From: Ferdinandcohnia sp036965165
GTDB taxonomy: Bacteria > Bacillota > Bacilli > Bacillales > Bacillaceae_L
DNA length: 64,000 nt
Assembly (NCBI RefSeq): GCF_036965165.1
Contig: NZ_JBALOX010000011.1
Coordinates: 62,001-126,000, forward strand
Direction: 5' to 3'
The notes below the pieces were generated by a model. It had not been told where the DNA came from and did no database searches. It was given only the letters and a program-made list of their open reading frames with translations. Position 1 is the stretch's first letter. Every line of letters begins with the position of its first letter. Made by a program: the position numbers and the translations under genes. Shown piece by piece: positions 53,034-61,475 of the stretch.

Positions 53034-54290
53034 TCATAGGAAATATCTACAATCTACAACCGGCTTATCTGGGTATTTTTTGTTAATATTCGAAAAAACA
53101 TCCCAAGCAGTGACGAGAACAAGAACATCAGAATCATCACAAGTACCTTTTAGATTATCATAGTATTTTATTTCTTTAATATCATATACTCTTGCAAATT
53201 CGTTGTTAGCAAATGGATCATAAGCAAAAAAATTCGTATATCCATTATCTAACAAGAGTTTGATAATTTTTGCTGAAGTGCTGTCCCGTACATCATCGGA
53301 ACCAGGTTTAAATGATAATCCAAGTATACCAATTTTGTCATTTGTATTAGCAACTTGCATAATTTTATCCACCATAAACTGCGGCATAGAGTCATTAGTC
53401 GTAATAACATTTTTAAGGATTAATGGTTCGTAACCTTTCGATAGGGACTTTGCATACATTGCTTGTGTATCTTTAGGCAAGCAGTAGCCACCATAACCTG
53501 CACCAGGATAAATGTAGCTTGACATATTACCATTACCCCATCTTCGATCTAAATGTAAGATTTCAAATGCTTCCTTAATCTGAATGTCACCGATGGCATG
53601 TCCTATTTTTGACATCTCGTTTGAAAAACTAATCATAGTAGCAAGCATTGTATTGGATAAATATTTTATATATTCACCTGTATTTAAGGATACAGCGAAA
53701 AACGGGGAGTCGAAACTACTATATAACGATCGTAGCATACTTTCTCCTTTCTCATCAGCAACACCGCAGACTATTCGATCAGCATTCATCATATCTTCCC
53801 AACATTTACCTTCCCGTAAAAATTCGGGATTATTTGCGATACTAAATGTTTCACCGGGAATTATTTGTTTTGTTTTTAAATAAGGGATAACCCTTTCTGA
53901 TGTTGTAGATGGGGGAACAGTTGATTTCAAAACTATTACACGATGTTTATCATCATTTAATATTGATGAAAACATATCAATTGCAGAAAATATATATTTT
54001 AAATCTGCCTCACCATTTCTCCCTTGAGGAGTACCTACACATAAAAATACAAAGTCACTTTCCCGAACATTTGCCTCTACCTCATTTGAAACAAAAAACT
54101 GTTTATCGATATGTCTAAGTAAAGCCGAGTCTAAACCTGGTTCTACAAAAGGCAACTTTCCTGAGCGAATAATGTCCCTTCTATCACTATCAACATCAAA
54201 TCCATATACTTTATGCCCTTTTTCTGCAAGTGCCAATGCGGTAGTCAAACCAACAAATCCAAGCCCCATAACAGTTACGGTATATTTCAT
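53034..54290 (-). CDS. UDP-glucose/GDP-mannose dehydrogenase family protein
   Basis: This 418-residue NAD-dependent four-electron dehydrogenase most likely converts UDP-glucose to UDP-glucuronate. Motifs are VTVMGLGFVGLTTALALAEKGH, GTP in CVGTPQGRNG, STVPPSTT, NPEFLREGKCWED, the catalytic cysteine loop PGAGYGGYCLPKD (near residue 262), and GLSFKPGSDDVRDS. The usual loop is GFGGSCFPKD, so this copy is slightly diverged, but the catalytic Cys and Lys are kept. AGGGG precedes the ATG. It could supply the glucuronate for the UDP-glucuronate-decarboxylase-like SDR at 57762, giving UDP-xylose. Confidence 0.92.
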   Translation of the reverse strand: MKYTVTVMGLGFVGLTTALALAEKGHKVYGFDVDSDRRDIIRSGKLPFVEPGLDSALLRHIDKQFFVSNEVEANVRESDFVFLCVGTPQGRNGEADLKYIFSAIDMFSSILNDDKHRVIVLKSTVPPSTTSERVIPYLKTKQIIPGETFSIANNPEFLREGKCWEDMMNADRIVCGVADEKGESMLRSLYSSFDSPFFAVSLNTGEYIKYLSNTMLATMISFSNEMSKIGHAIGDIQIKEAFEILHLDRRWGNGNMSSYIYPGAGYGGYCLPKDTQAMYAKSLSKGYEPLILKNVITTNDSMPQFMVDKIMQVANTNDKIGILGLSFKPGSDDVRDSTSAKIIKLLLDNGYTNFFAYDPFANNEFARVYDIKEIKYYDNLKGTCDDSDVLVLVTAWDVFSNINKKYPDKPVVDCRYFL

Positions 54291-54313
54291 CTATTAAACC
54301 CCTTATTAATTAT

Positions 54314-55492
54314 TTATTTACAGGCATCTTTATATTTAACACCATTCAAATAAACCTCTTGCATCCGTGGTGCCACGTTCTTTACATCATATTCCATTAA
54401 TTTTTTTAAATTAACCCTCCTATTATCTGGCTTTTCTATTCTAGAGAGGATATAATCCGCCCAATACTTCGCATCTTTTTCTAATGGAATATAATCGACA
54501 AGTCCCAGATTTGGCTCTGGCTGACATGCATCTGAGACATAACAAGGTAGCCCAGCTGCCTGTGCTTCAATTAACACATTACCAAATCCTTCATATTTTG
54601 AAGGTAGTAAAAAGTAGTCGGAAGCACTTAAAGCATGAGGAATATTCGTATTTTCTCTCAACATTGTAACTTTATCTTCAATTTCTAATTTCTTTATGTG
54701 ATCCCTTATTTCCTCTTCAAGTGTTCCAGGTCCTGTTAGAATTAAATGTATGTCTTTCCTCACTCTTAACATTTCTGCAAAAAAGTCCAGGAGAAATATT
54801 TGGTTTTTTTGAATAGCATATCTTCCAACGTTAATGAAATTTATTGTTTCAAAGGGTATCTCCAGTTCTTTACAAGCATCAACTTTTGGATAAGATGAAT
54901 TTATAAAGTCTGATATTTTCACAGGATTTTTTGGCACATCTGCCCTAAAATCCTCCATAATATTTTTGCCAAATAAATATTGACATGCAGCTCTTGAGCA
55001 CCCCCATATATGTGTTGCGAAATGCTTACAAAAAAATAATCTTAATCTCCTTGTAAATAAAATTCTACGATTTGGCTTATTTTTATCATCAAATCCTGTA
55101 TTTCTACTATGAACAATCCTCACAGGAATTCCCATAAGTTTAGCTACGATAATTAAAAATCCATCAAGATGGGGATAGACTATGTGTATAGCTGAATAAG
55201 CTTCGTTAATTTTTAATATTTTATAAAAATAATATATTGAATAAAGATCCATAAAAACATTCCACTTTTTATTTCCCTTATGACTTGTCCTCTCAAATAG
55301 ATTAAGGATCCTTCCACCATAGGATTCTATTTCATCATGAAAAAACCCCCTTTGGGGCTTTCTAACTATAAAGTCAATTAAAATCTTCTCGCGGTCTAAA
55401 TTACGATATATTTCCATAGTAGTTTTCTCTATACCACCTACATCCATAGGGACTCCACTTACAAATAATACTCGCTTTGGCACTTTATCCAT
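54314..55492 (-). CDS. Glycosyltransferase family 1 (GT4 type)
   Basis: This 392-residue GT-B retaining transferase has the N-terminal fold RVLFVSGVPMDVGGIEKTTMEIYRNL, and a C-terminal nucleotide-sugar domain beginning INFINVGRYAIQKNQIFLLDFF. The donor-site Ex7E region is PSKYEGFGNVLIEAQAAGLPCYVSD. It resembles capsule/exopolysaccharide-type transferases. It transfers a sugar from an NDP-sugar, probably in building the flagellar glycan. It lies between the second FkbM gene and the UDP-glucose dehydrogenase gene. Confidence 0.93.
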   Translation of the reverse strand: MDKVPKRVLFVSGVPMDVGGIEKTTMEIYRNLDREKILIDFIVRKPQRGFFHDEIESYGGRILNLFERTSHKGNKKWNVFMDLYSIYYFYKILKINEAYSAIHIVYPHLDGFLIIVAKLMGIPVRIVHSRNTGFDDKNKPNRRILFTRRLRLFFCKHFATHIWGCSRAACQYLFGKNIMEDFRADVPKNPVKISDFINSSYPKVDACKELEIPFETINFINVGRYAIQKNQIFLLDFFAEMLRVRKDIHLILTGPGTLEEEIRDHIKKLEIEDKVTMLRENTNIPHALSASDYFLLPSKYEGFGNVLIEAQAAGLPCYVSDACQPEPNLGLVDYIPLEKDAKYWADYILSRIEKPDNRRVNLKKLMEYDVKNVAPRMQEVYLNGVKYKDACK

Positions 55493-55515
55493 TTGTTTAA
55501 CCCCTTAGTCTCATA

Positions 55516-56613
55516 CTAGTCAGCCACAGCATAACAAACTGTTTCGTATATATTAATGTTGTAGTGTCTTAGATATATTTTATACTCAGGTACTATACTT
55601 TTTAAATATAAGGGAATTTCTATAAAATCAAGAGGTTTATGATATACGCAAATTGCAAGTTTAGGTTTATATTTTTTTATACTCTTTTCCGCACCTTTTA
55701 ATGCTTCTAATTCTGCACCTTCAATGTCCATTTTGATAAAAGTTATTGGTTCATTATTAAGAATTCTATCCACATTGTCTACAGGTATTTCAATATTTCC
55801 ATCTTCGTTAATGTTACTCGATCCATCGTTTGTTCCACTGAATCGAAATACATCTTTACTACTCCATAGCCCATAAGGTAGAAGTTTTATTTTTTCATTA
55901 CCTTTAAACTTCTTTAAAAATTCTATATGCTTTGTTTCTTCAGGCTCAAAAGAATACAACTTTTTGAATTCACCCTTAGTTTGTCTAACAAATTCCTCAA
56001 CCGTATCCCCCGTATAGCCACCTCCATCCACAAAAACCTCATGAGAGGTTAACTTTATAATTTCCGGATCAAAATATTGAGGTGTCTTACTCTTTAAAGG
56101 AATAAGATATTTAGGATTACCACTTATACAACAGTTTATTCTGTCTGTAAATATTTGTTTTGAACGATTATCAGAAAGAAAATTATAGACCAAGGAAACC
56201 TTATCTTTATTTTCATTTATGACTTCAGGGAAGTCACGATACTCATCTTTAGTAAATCCTGCAATTGGTAAAACTATTCTACTTTCAAGTTTTTTCGACT
56301 CTAATAATTCATAAATTTCTTCAAAGTAATCCAATGAAGTTATAGTTATAAAATAGTCCTTATACCTTCTATTCACTTCATCAAAACTAATAACAGGTAT
56401 GCCTTCGATAGTTGTTCCCCATTTTAAAGGACTGTTATCACAAAAGATAATTTCTGAACAATATCTTTTTATTACCTTTAAATAATATTCCCCCCATTTA
56501 CCAGCACCAAATAATATCATTGGTTTACTATTTATATGTTGAATGATTTGATTAAACGATTTAAAAAATTCTGGTCTCTTCTCAATATTTTCAATAAAAA
56601 ATGTGTTATTCAT
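55516..56613 (-). CDS. FkbM-family methyltransferase with N-terminal Rossmann-like module (copy 2)
   Basis: This 365-residue protein has an N-terminal NAD/sugar-nucleotide-like module (KPMILFGAGKWGEYYLKVIKRY; FCDNSPLKWGTTIEGIPV) in residues 30-130. A SAM-dependent FkbM domain follows from about 185: EVFVDGGGYTGDTVEEF as the SAM loop, YSFEPEETKHIEF, and FIKMDIEGAELEALKGAEKSI. FkbM enzymes O-methylate sugars and other hydroxyls. The last 80 residues are nearly identical to copy 1, whereas the N-termini differ. It is likely a tandem duplication with gene conversion. It may methylate the flagellar glycan. Confidence 0.91.
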   Translation of the reverse strand: MNNTFFIENIEKRPEFFKSFNQIIQHINSKPMILFGAGKWGEYYLKVIKRYCSEIIFCDNSPLKWGTTIEGIPVISFDEVNRRYKDYFITITSLDYFEEIYELLESKKLESRIVLPIAGFTKDEYRDFPEVINENKDKVSLVYNFLSDNRSKQIFTDRINCCISGNPKYLIPLKSKTPQYFDPEIIKLTSHEVFVDGGGYTGDTVEEFVRQTKGEFKKLYSFEPEETKHIEFLKKFKGNEKIKLLPYGLWSSKDVFRFSGTNDGSSNINEDGNIEIPVDNVDRILNNEPITFIKMDIEGAELEALKGAEKSIKKYKPKLAICVYHKPLDFIEIPLYLKSIVPEYKIYLRHYNINIYETVCYAVAD

Positions 56614-56634
56614 TAATCGGTATCCTCACTTCAC

Positions 56635-57768
56635 CTATTTAACAACTGCATAACAAACTGTCTCTGATGCACTGTTATTATAATGTCTCAATTTAAAACT
56701 GTACTCAGGTACAATCGATTTTAAATAGAGAGGTATTTCAATTAAATCCAGAGGTTTATGATAAACACAAATAGCAAGCTTTGGCTTATATTTTTTAATT
56801 GTCTTCTCTGCACCTTTTAGAGCTTCAATTTCAGCACCTTCAATATCCATTTTTATAAATGTTACAGGCTCTCGCATTAACGTTTCGTCAATAGAAACAA
56901 CAGGTATTTCAATATTTCCGCATTGAGTTACTTGACTACTTCCGCTATTTTCGGAGCTAAACCGCAGAACATCATTACTTTTCCATAGACCAAAAGGTTT
57001 AAGCTCAATATTGTTATGTGAGGAAAGTCTTTTAAAAAATTCTTGGTGTTTAGTATCCTCTGGTTCGAAAGCGTATATTTTCTTATATTTCCCGTTTACA
57101 GCTTTTAAAAATCCCTCTACTGTATCACCAATATAAGCACCACCATCTATAAATATTTCATCATTAGAGAAGGAAATAACCTCAGGATCAAAATATTGAG
57201 GTCCAGTACTTTGTTTAGGGATAAGATATTCATTATTCGCCGTAATACAGTAGTTAATTCTCTCATAGAATATATCTTTGGATTCGTCATCAGATAACAT
57301 ATTAAAAACTTCAGTAAATTTTTCTTTATTTCTTTTTACCACATTATAATAATTTTTGAATACTTCATAAAAAGGTGTTTCTGATACAATCACATTTTTC
57401 GAAGATGGATTAATAATATTCTCTTCTAGATTAGACTTTAATAGTTGACTATAGATTTCATCTCGGAATTGAAAAGTCGAAATTATAATATAACTTTCTC
57501 TATATTTGGTCACTAATTCCTCAAAACTAATAACATTAATTTCATCTATTTTTGAACCCCATTTATTTGAATCATTATCACAAAAAAGTATTTTCTCAGC
57601 TTTACAGTATTTTTTACAGTAAGCTAAATTAATTTTTCCGATAATACCCGTTCCAAATAAAATAATTGGTTTTTGCTGTTTATTTAACAATTCGTTAGCA
57701 TTACTAATTAACAAATCAATTTGATTGGTCTCTTGCCTAAGATATTCAAGTGAAAACTTTCTTACCAA
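56635..57768 (-). CDS. FkbM-family methyltransferase with N-terminal Rossmann-like module (copy 1)
   Basis: This 377-residue paralogue of the next gene downstream has an N-terminal module (KPIILFGTGIIGKINLAYCKKY; FCDNDSNKWGSKIDEINV) and FkbM domain (EIFIDGGAYIGDTVEGF; YAFEPEDTKHQEF; FIKMDIEGAEIEALKGAEKTI). The start is TTG at 57766-57768 with AAAGGAG 9 bases upstream, overlapping the end of the SDR gene by 7 bases. Two methyltransferases side by side could act on different hydroxyls of the same glycan. Confidence 0.91.
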   Translation of the reverse strand: MVRKFSLEYLRQETNQIDLLISNANELLNKQQKPIILFGTGIIGKINLAYCKKYCKAEKILFCDNDSNKWGSKIDEINVISFEELVTKYRESYIIISTFQFRDEIYSQLLKSNLEENIINPSSKNVIVSETPFYEVFKNYYNVVKRNKEKFTEVFNMLSDDESKDIFYERINYCITANNEYLIPKQSTGPQYFDPEVISFSNDEIFIDGGAYIGDTVEGFLKAVNGKYKKIYAFEPEDTKHQEFFKRLSSHNNIELKPFGLWKSNDVLRFSSENSGSSQVTQCGNIEIPVVSIDETLMREPVTFIKMDIEGAEIEALKGAEKTIKKYKPKLAICVYHKPLDLIEIPLYLKSIVPEYSFKLRHYNNSASETVCYAVVK

Positions 57769-58847
57769 ATGTATTCACTCCTTTCACATTCAAAAAGATA
57801 ACTTAGATACCTTCTAATACCTTCTTCAATGTGGATTTGAGGTTTATATCCTAGTAAAGTTCTCGCCTTTGTTATATCTGGGCAACGGCGATTAGGGTTG
57901 TCTGTCAAATACTCTTGGTCGGAATGAATTTTAAAAGAAATATTCCCTTCATAACCAAATTCTTTGCCAATTAACTTGTATAGTTCTGCTAATTTCAAAA
58001 TGGAAATCTCCAAATAATCAGAACCTATATTAAAAACTTCAAATTCTCCGTAAAGTGCACATTTTATATAACCTATGGTTGCGTCGGGAATATAGTCAAA
58101 AGTACGGGTAGGAGTACCGTCTGAAAATATTATTATATCTTCCTTATCAATTATGGCTTTTGCAAAATCAGCTACTACTCGCTGGTCATTTAATCTCATA
58201 CCTGGGCCAAAATTGTTAAATGGGCGTACTACCGTTATAGGCATCTTAAATTGACGAGCGAAATAATAACACAGGGTTTCTCCAAACCGTTTAGACTCAT
58301 CATAGCATGCCCTCGGTCCACATGTATTTACATTCCCCCAATAAGATTCCTTCGTCGGAATATGTTCTGTTGTCGGGTCACCATATATCTCACTACTTGA
58401 ATAAAAAAGAAACCCCTTTAACTGTCTTCCTTTAAAGAAATCTAATAGCCTTCGTAGCCCTGTCACATCAGCATCAATTGTTTCGATAGGATGCTTTCTA
58501 TAAAACACGGGTGATGCCAAAGAGGCCATATGAAATATTAGATTAGCATCTTTGGTAAACTCCAAGTCGCAATTTATTATATCTAATTTCCTCAAATCAA
58601 ATATTGGATTATTAGATATTCTCTCTAACCACTTTGGTTTTCCAAACATAAAATTGTCTATTCCATATACTTTTGTAACCCCAAGTTTTTCCCCATATAT
58701 TGCAAAAAAATGCAAAAGTGTATATCCTAGTGACCCGGCATAGCCTGTAACTAATATTGTTGAATTTTTTAATTTTTCTTTGTCCTCGTTGGATAATGTT
58801 TCATAAATAAATTTCATATCCATGGATGTAATTTTTGGTGTGTTCAC
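57762..58847 (-). CDS. NAD-dependent epimerase/dehydratase, UDP-glucuronate-decarboxylase-like
   Basis: This 361-residue extended SDR has the cofactor loop ILVTGYAGSLGYTLLHFF near residue 32, FHMASLASP, FYSSSEIYGDP, and the active-site pair in ACYDESKRFGETL. RPFNNFGPGMRLNDQRVVADFAK resembles UDP-glucuronate decarboxylase (UXS). The start is GTG at 58845-58847 with AAAGGAG upstream. It sits directly after rfbF, where a CDP-glucose 4,6-dehydratase would normally be. Two readings remain: UDP-xylose formation with the UDP-glucose dehydrogenase, or an unusual CDP-sugar step. Confidence 0.9.
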   Translation of the reverse strand: MNTPKITSMDMKFIYETLSNEDKEKLKNSTILVTGYAGSLGYTLLHFFAIYGEKLGVTKVYGIDNFMFGKPKWLERISNNPIFDLRKLDIINCDLEFTKDANLIFHMASLASPVFYRKHPIETIDADVTGLRRLLDFFKGRQLKGFLFYSSSEIYGDPTTEHIPTKESYWGNVNTCGPRACYDESKRFGETLCYYFARQFKMPITVVRPFNNFGPGMRLNDQRVVADFAKAIIDKEDIIIFSDGTPTRTFDYIPDATIGYIKCALYGEFEVFNIGSDYLEISILKLAELYKLIGKEFGYEGNISFKIHSDQEYLTDNPNRRCPDITKARTLLGYKPQIHIEEGIRRYLSYLFECERSEYIW

Positions 58848-58878
58848 ATTATTTTACTCCTTTTACTTATAATGAATG

Positions 58879-59658
58879 TTACTTCCAGACTTTCCAAGGC
58901 GCCTTCTTCATTCTCCACAGTTCTTCTAATACTCCTTTATCACGCTGAGTATCCATACACTGCCAGTAACCATAATGCTTGTAAGCATTTAGTTTACCTT
59001 CATTTGCCAACTTCACCAATGTGCTTTTTTCAAAAACTGTGTTATCACCTTCAATGTAATCAAACACTTCGGGCTCTACCACCATATACCCTCCATTGAT
59101 CCAACCACCATCTTCTATGGACTTTTCTACAAAGCGCTCTATTCTGTTGGATGAATCATTTATTTCTAGCATTCCAAATCGTCCGCCTGGTTGGGTTGCG
59201 GTGATAGTAATATAACCTCCTACCTGTTTATGGAAATTTTCTAAATCATTAATGTCTACATCGGACACACCATCACCATAAGTTAACATGAATGGTTCAT
59301 TTCCAACATATTTTTGTATCCTCTTTATTCGTCCACCTGTCATTGTATCTAGTCCTGTATCTACTAATGTTACTCTCCAAGGTTCCGATACATTATTATG
59401 AATAGTTAACTTATTGTTATTTGCAAAATCAAACGTTACGTCCGATGTGCGGAGATAATACTCAGAAAAAAATTCTTTTATCACATATCCCTTATATCCG
59501 AGGCAAATGATAAAATCATTATAACCATAATAACTATAAGTCTTCATAATATGCCATAGGATTGGTTTTTCTCCTATTTCTATCATTGGTTTGGGTCTTA
59601 AATGACTTTCCTCACTTATTCTAGTTCCGTATCCACCAGCTAAAATTACTACCTTCAT
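58879..59658 (-). CDS. rfbF: Glucose-1-phosphate cytidylyltransferase
   Basis: The 259-residue RfbF makes CDP-glucose from CTP and glucose 1-phosphate, the entry to CDP-dideoxysugars. The nucleotidyltransferase signature MKVVILAGGYGTRISEESHLRPKPM is complete, followed by LTYGDGVSDVDI (metal Asp), GRFGMLEI, GGYMVVEPEVFDYIEGD, and YWQCMDTQRDKGVLEELW. A GTG four codons upstream lies in the GAGGTGATC site; the ATG at 59656-59658 is the start. The expected partner RfbG (CDP-glucose 4,6-dehydratase) is not in the window. Confidence 0.94.
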   Translation of the reverse strand: MKVVILAGGYGTRISEESHLRPKPMIEIGEKPILWHIMKTYSYYGYNDFIICLGYKGYVIKEFFSEYYLRTSDVTFDFANNNKLTIHNNVSEPWRVTLVDTGLDTMTGGRIKRIQKYVGNEPFMLTYGDGVSDVDINDLENFHKQVGGYITITATQPGGRFGMLEINDSSNRIERFVEKSIEDGGWINGGYMVVEPEVFDYIEGDNTVFEKSTLVKLANEGKLNAYKHYGYWQCMDTQRDKGVLEELWRMKKAPWKVWK

Positions 59659-59685
59659 ATGATTGATCACCTCATGTTTTACATC

Positions 59686-61425
59686 TTAGATTGTTCCTAA
59701 TTCCTCTAAAATTTGTCTTTTTTCACTTTCGTCCTTACACAGGTCATATGCTTTTTGTAAATATATCTTTGCTTTTTCTAAATGTCCTGCAATAGCATAT
59801 GCCTTTGCTACAAGCCACATCGATGTACTGTCATCTGAATAGAACACTGTTAAAACAGTAGCAGTTTCAATGGAGGTTAATACATCATCATGTAAAATTA
59901 ACAAATAAAGTTTATAGCATAAAGCATCCTTATCAAGAGGGTAATTTTCAAGAATTTCGAATGTCAGATCTATTGCTCCATCAAAGTTATTTGTGCTTAT
60001 TTCATTTTCAATTTGGAACTTAGTTTCTTGTATTGAATTAATATCCGCCTTTGTACTTATTAGTTTAAGCTCCTGTTTAAGTAAACCATACTCTGAAGTT
60101 TTATATCTTTTTTCAAAATTTCTTATAACTTCTTTATAATCTTTATTTACAAGATCTCTTATCGTACTAGTATTTAGAGTAAGAACCTCTCCAGTAAGAT
60201 TCATTTTTTTTATATTTTTAAATTCCATCCTGTTCATAAACAACATAAAGTCAATAAAAACAACTCCGCCAAAATGGTTTACATTTTTTTTATCGAAGAG
60301 TGATGATAAATATAACAAAAATGCATTGTGTTTATTCCCATTAACAGTGGTTGCCATCTTTAAAGATAGGTATAATCTAAAAACATAACTCTCCATTGCA
60401 ATTATTAGGTCTTTTTTATCCAGGTATTGGAAAATTTTATCAACAAACACTCTGAAATCCATGAAAAGATTATTCAAATACCCACTTTTCTCCAAAATTT
60501 CAATTATATTTTTATCGGAAAGTATTTCTTCGAAAACTTCTAATCTATCACTTATTTTGACTGAACCAGCATTAGTAGCTGCTGACATACAATCTTTCAT
60601 CGAAGAATATAGTACACCTGCAATGAACTTTAGATTTTCATTACTTAGTTTTCCCCAGTTCTCAAGTAGTTTTTTCGTTTCATCATAAATAAGTTTATAA
60701 TCTTTATACCTATACTTATCAACTTGCGAATGTGAAAGTGAATCCATTCTAACCCTGTAATAATGAAGCACTTTACTAACCCCTACAACAGAGTTTGAAT
60801 GCCTTATCCAATCGAGACAAAATATGGTGTCCTTACCGTTTTTAATTTTTATTTTGTTGTTTTTACGAAATAATTGTTGCTGCTTAACTACTGTATACTT
60901 AATTAGTTTTCCCCACATTGGTCTAAAACACCCATATATTTGTGGCAATATATCACCAAAACTAGTAATATCATTAACAATAAAATCTGGAGGACAACGA
61001 GTTCCTAGCAAACGGGAGTCTTCCTCTTTAAACATTGACGTACCACCAACAGCAATATCTGCATTACTTATCTTTGCACTTGTATATAATTCCGTTAAGA
61101 AATCAATATGGAGAAAGTCGTCACTATCTAATACACAAAAATACTCTGTTTCCAATTTATCCAAATAATCGAGGTAATGTTTATTCGGGGGTTCATCAAA
61201 AAGGATAGTGTTCCTTTTATTTCTAAAGAGTTTAATCCTATTATCTTTTTCTGCATACTCTATTAATATTTCACTAGTCTTATCAGTAGATCCATTGTCT
61301 ATTATAATCCATACAAAATCTGTAAAACTCTGTTTTATTACACTTTCTGCACATTCGCGAATATAGTTTTCAACATTATAGGCAAACGTTTGAATGGTTA
61401 CTGCCGGTATCTCTTTTTTTTTCAC
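59686..61425 (-). CDS. Glycosyltransferase family 2 with C-terminal TPR-like tail
   Basis: This roughly 579-residue protein has a GT2 domain in residues 1-230 (AVTIQTFAYNVENYIRECAESV; DNGSTDKTSEIL; FCVLDSDDFLHIDF as metal site), a long helical middle, and TPR-like repeats at the C-terminus (LVAKAYAIAGHLEKAKIYLQKAYDLCKDE). The GTG at 61423-61425 has AAAGGAGC 7 bases upstream; an ATG 21 codons earlier has no site. TPR tails on protein glycosyltransferases often hold the acceptor protein. That supports a role in attaching or extending sugar on flagellin (inference). Confidence 0.9.
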   Translation of the reverse strand: MKKKEIPAVTIQTFAYNVENYIRECAESVIKQSFTDFVWIIIDNGSTDKTSEILIEYAEKDNRIKLFRNKRNTILFDEPPNKHYLDYLDKLETEYFCVLDSDDFLHIDFLTELYTSAKISNADIAVGGTSMFKEEDSRLLGTRCPPDFIVNDITSFGDILPQIYGCFRPMWGKLIKYTVVKQQQLFRKNNKIKIKNGKDTIFCLDWIRHSNSVVGVSKVLHYYRVRMDSLSHSQVDKYRYKDYKLIYDETKKLLENWGKLSNENLKFIAGVLYSSMKDCMSAATNAGSVKISDRLEVFEEILSDKNIIEILEKSGYLNNLFMDFRVFVDKIFQYLDKKDLIIAMESYVFRLYLSLKMATTVNGNKHNAFLLYLSSLFDKKNVNHFGGVVFIDFMLFMNRMEFKNIKKMNLTGEVLTLNTSTIRDLVNKDYKEVIRNFEKRYKTSEYGLLKQELKLISTKADINSIQETKFQIENEISTNNFDGAIDLTFEILENYPLDKDALCYKLYLLILHDDVLTSIETATVLTVFYSDDSTSMWLVAKAYAIAGHLEKAKIYLQKAYDLCKDESEKRQILEELGTI

Positions 61426-61475
61426 AAATAGAGCTCCTTTAAAAATATTCAAGCAAACTAAATACATCCAGTCTT

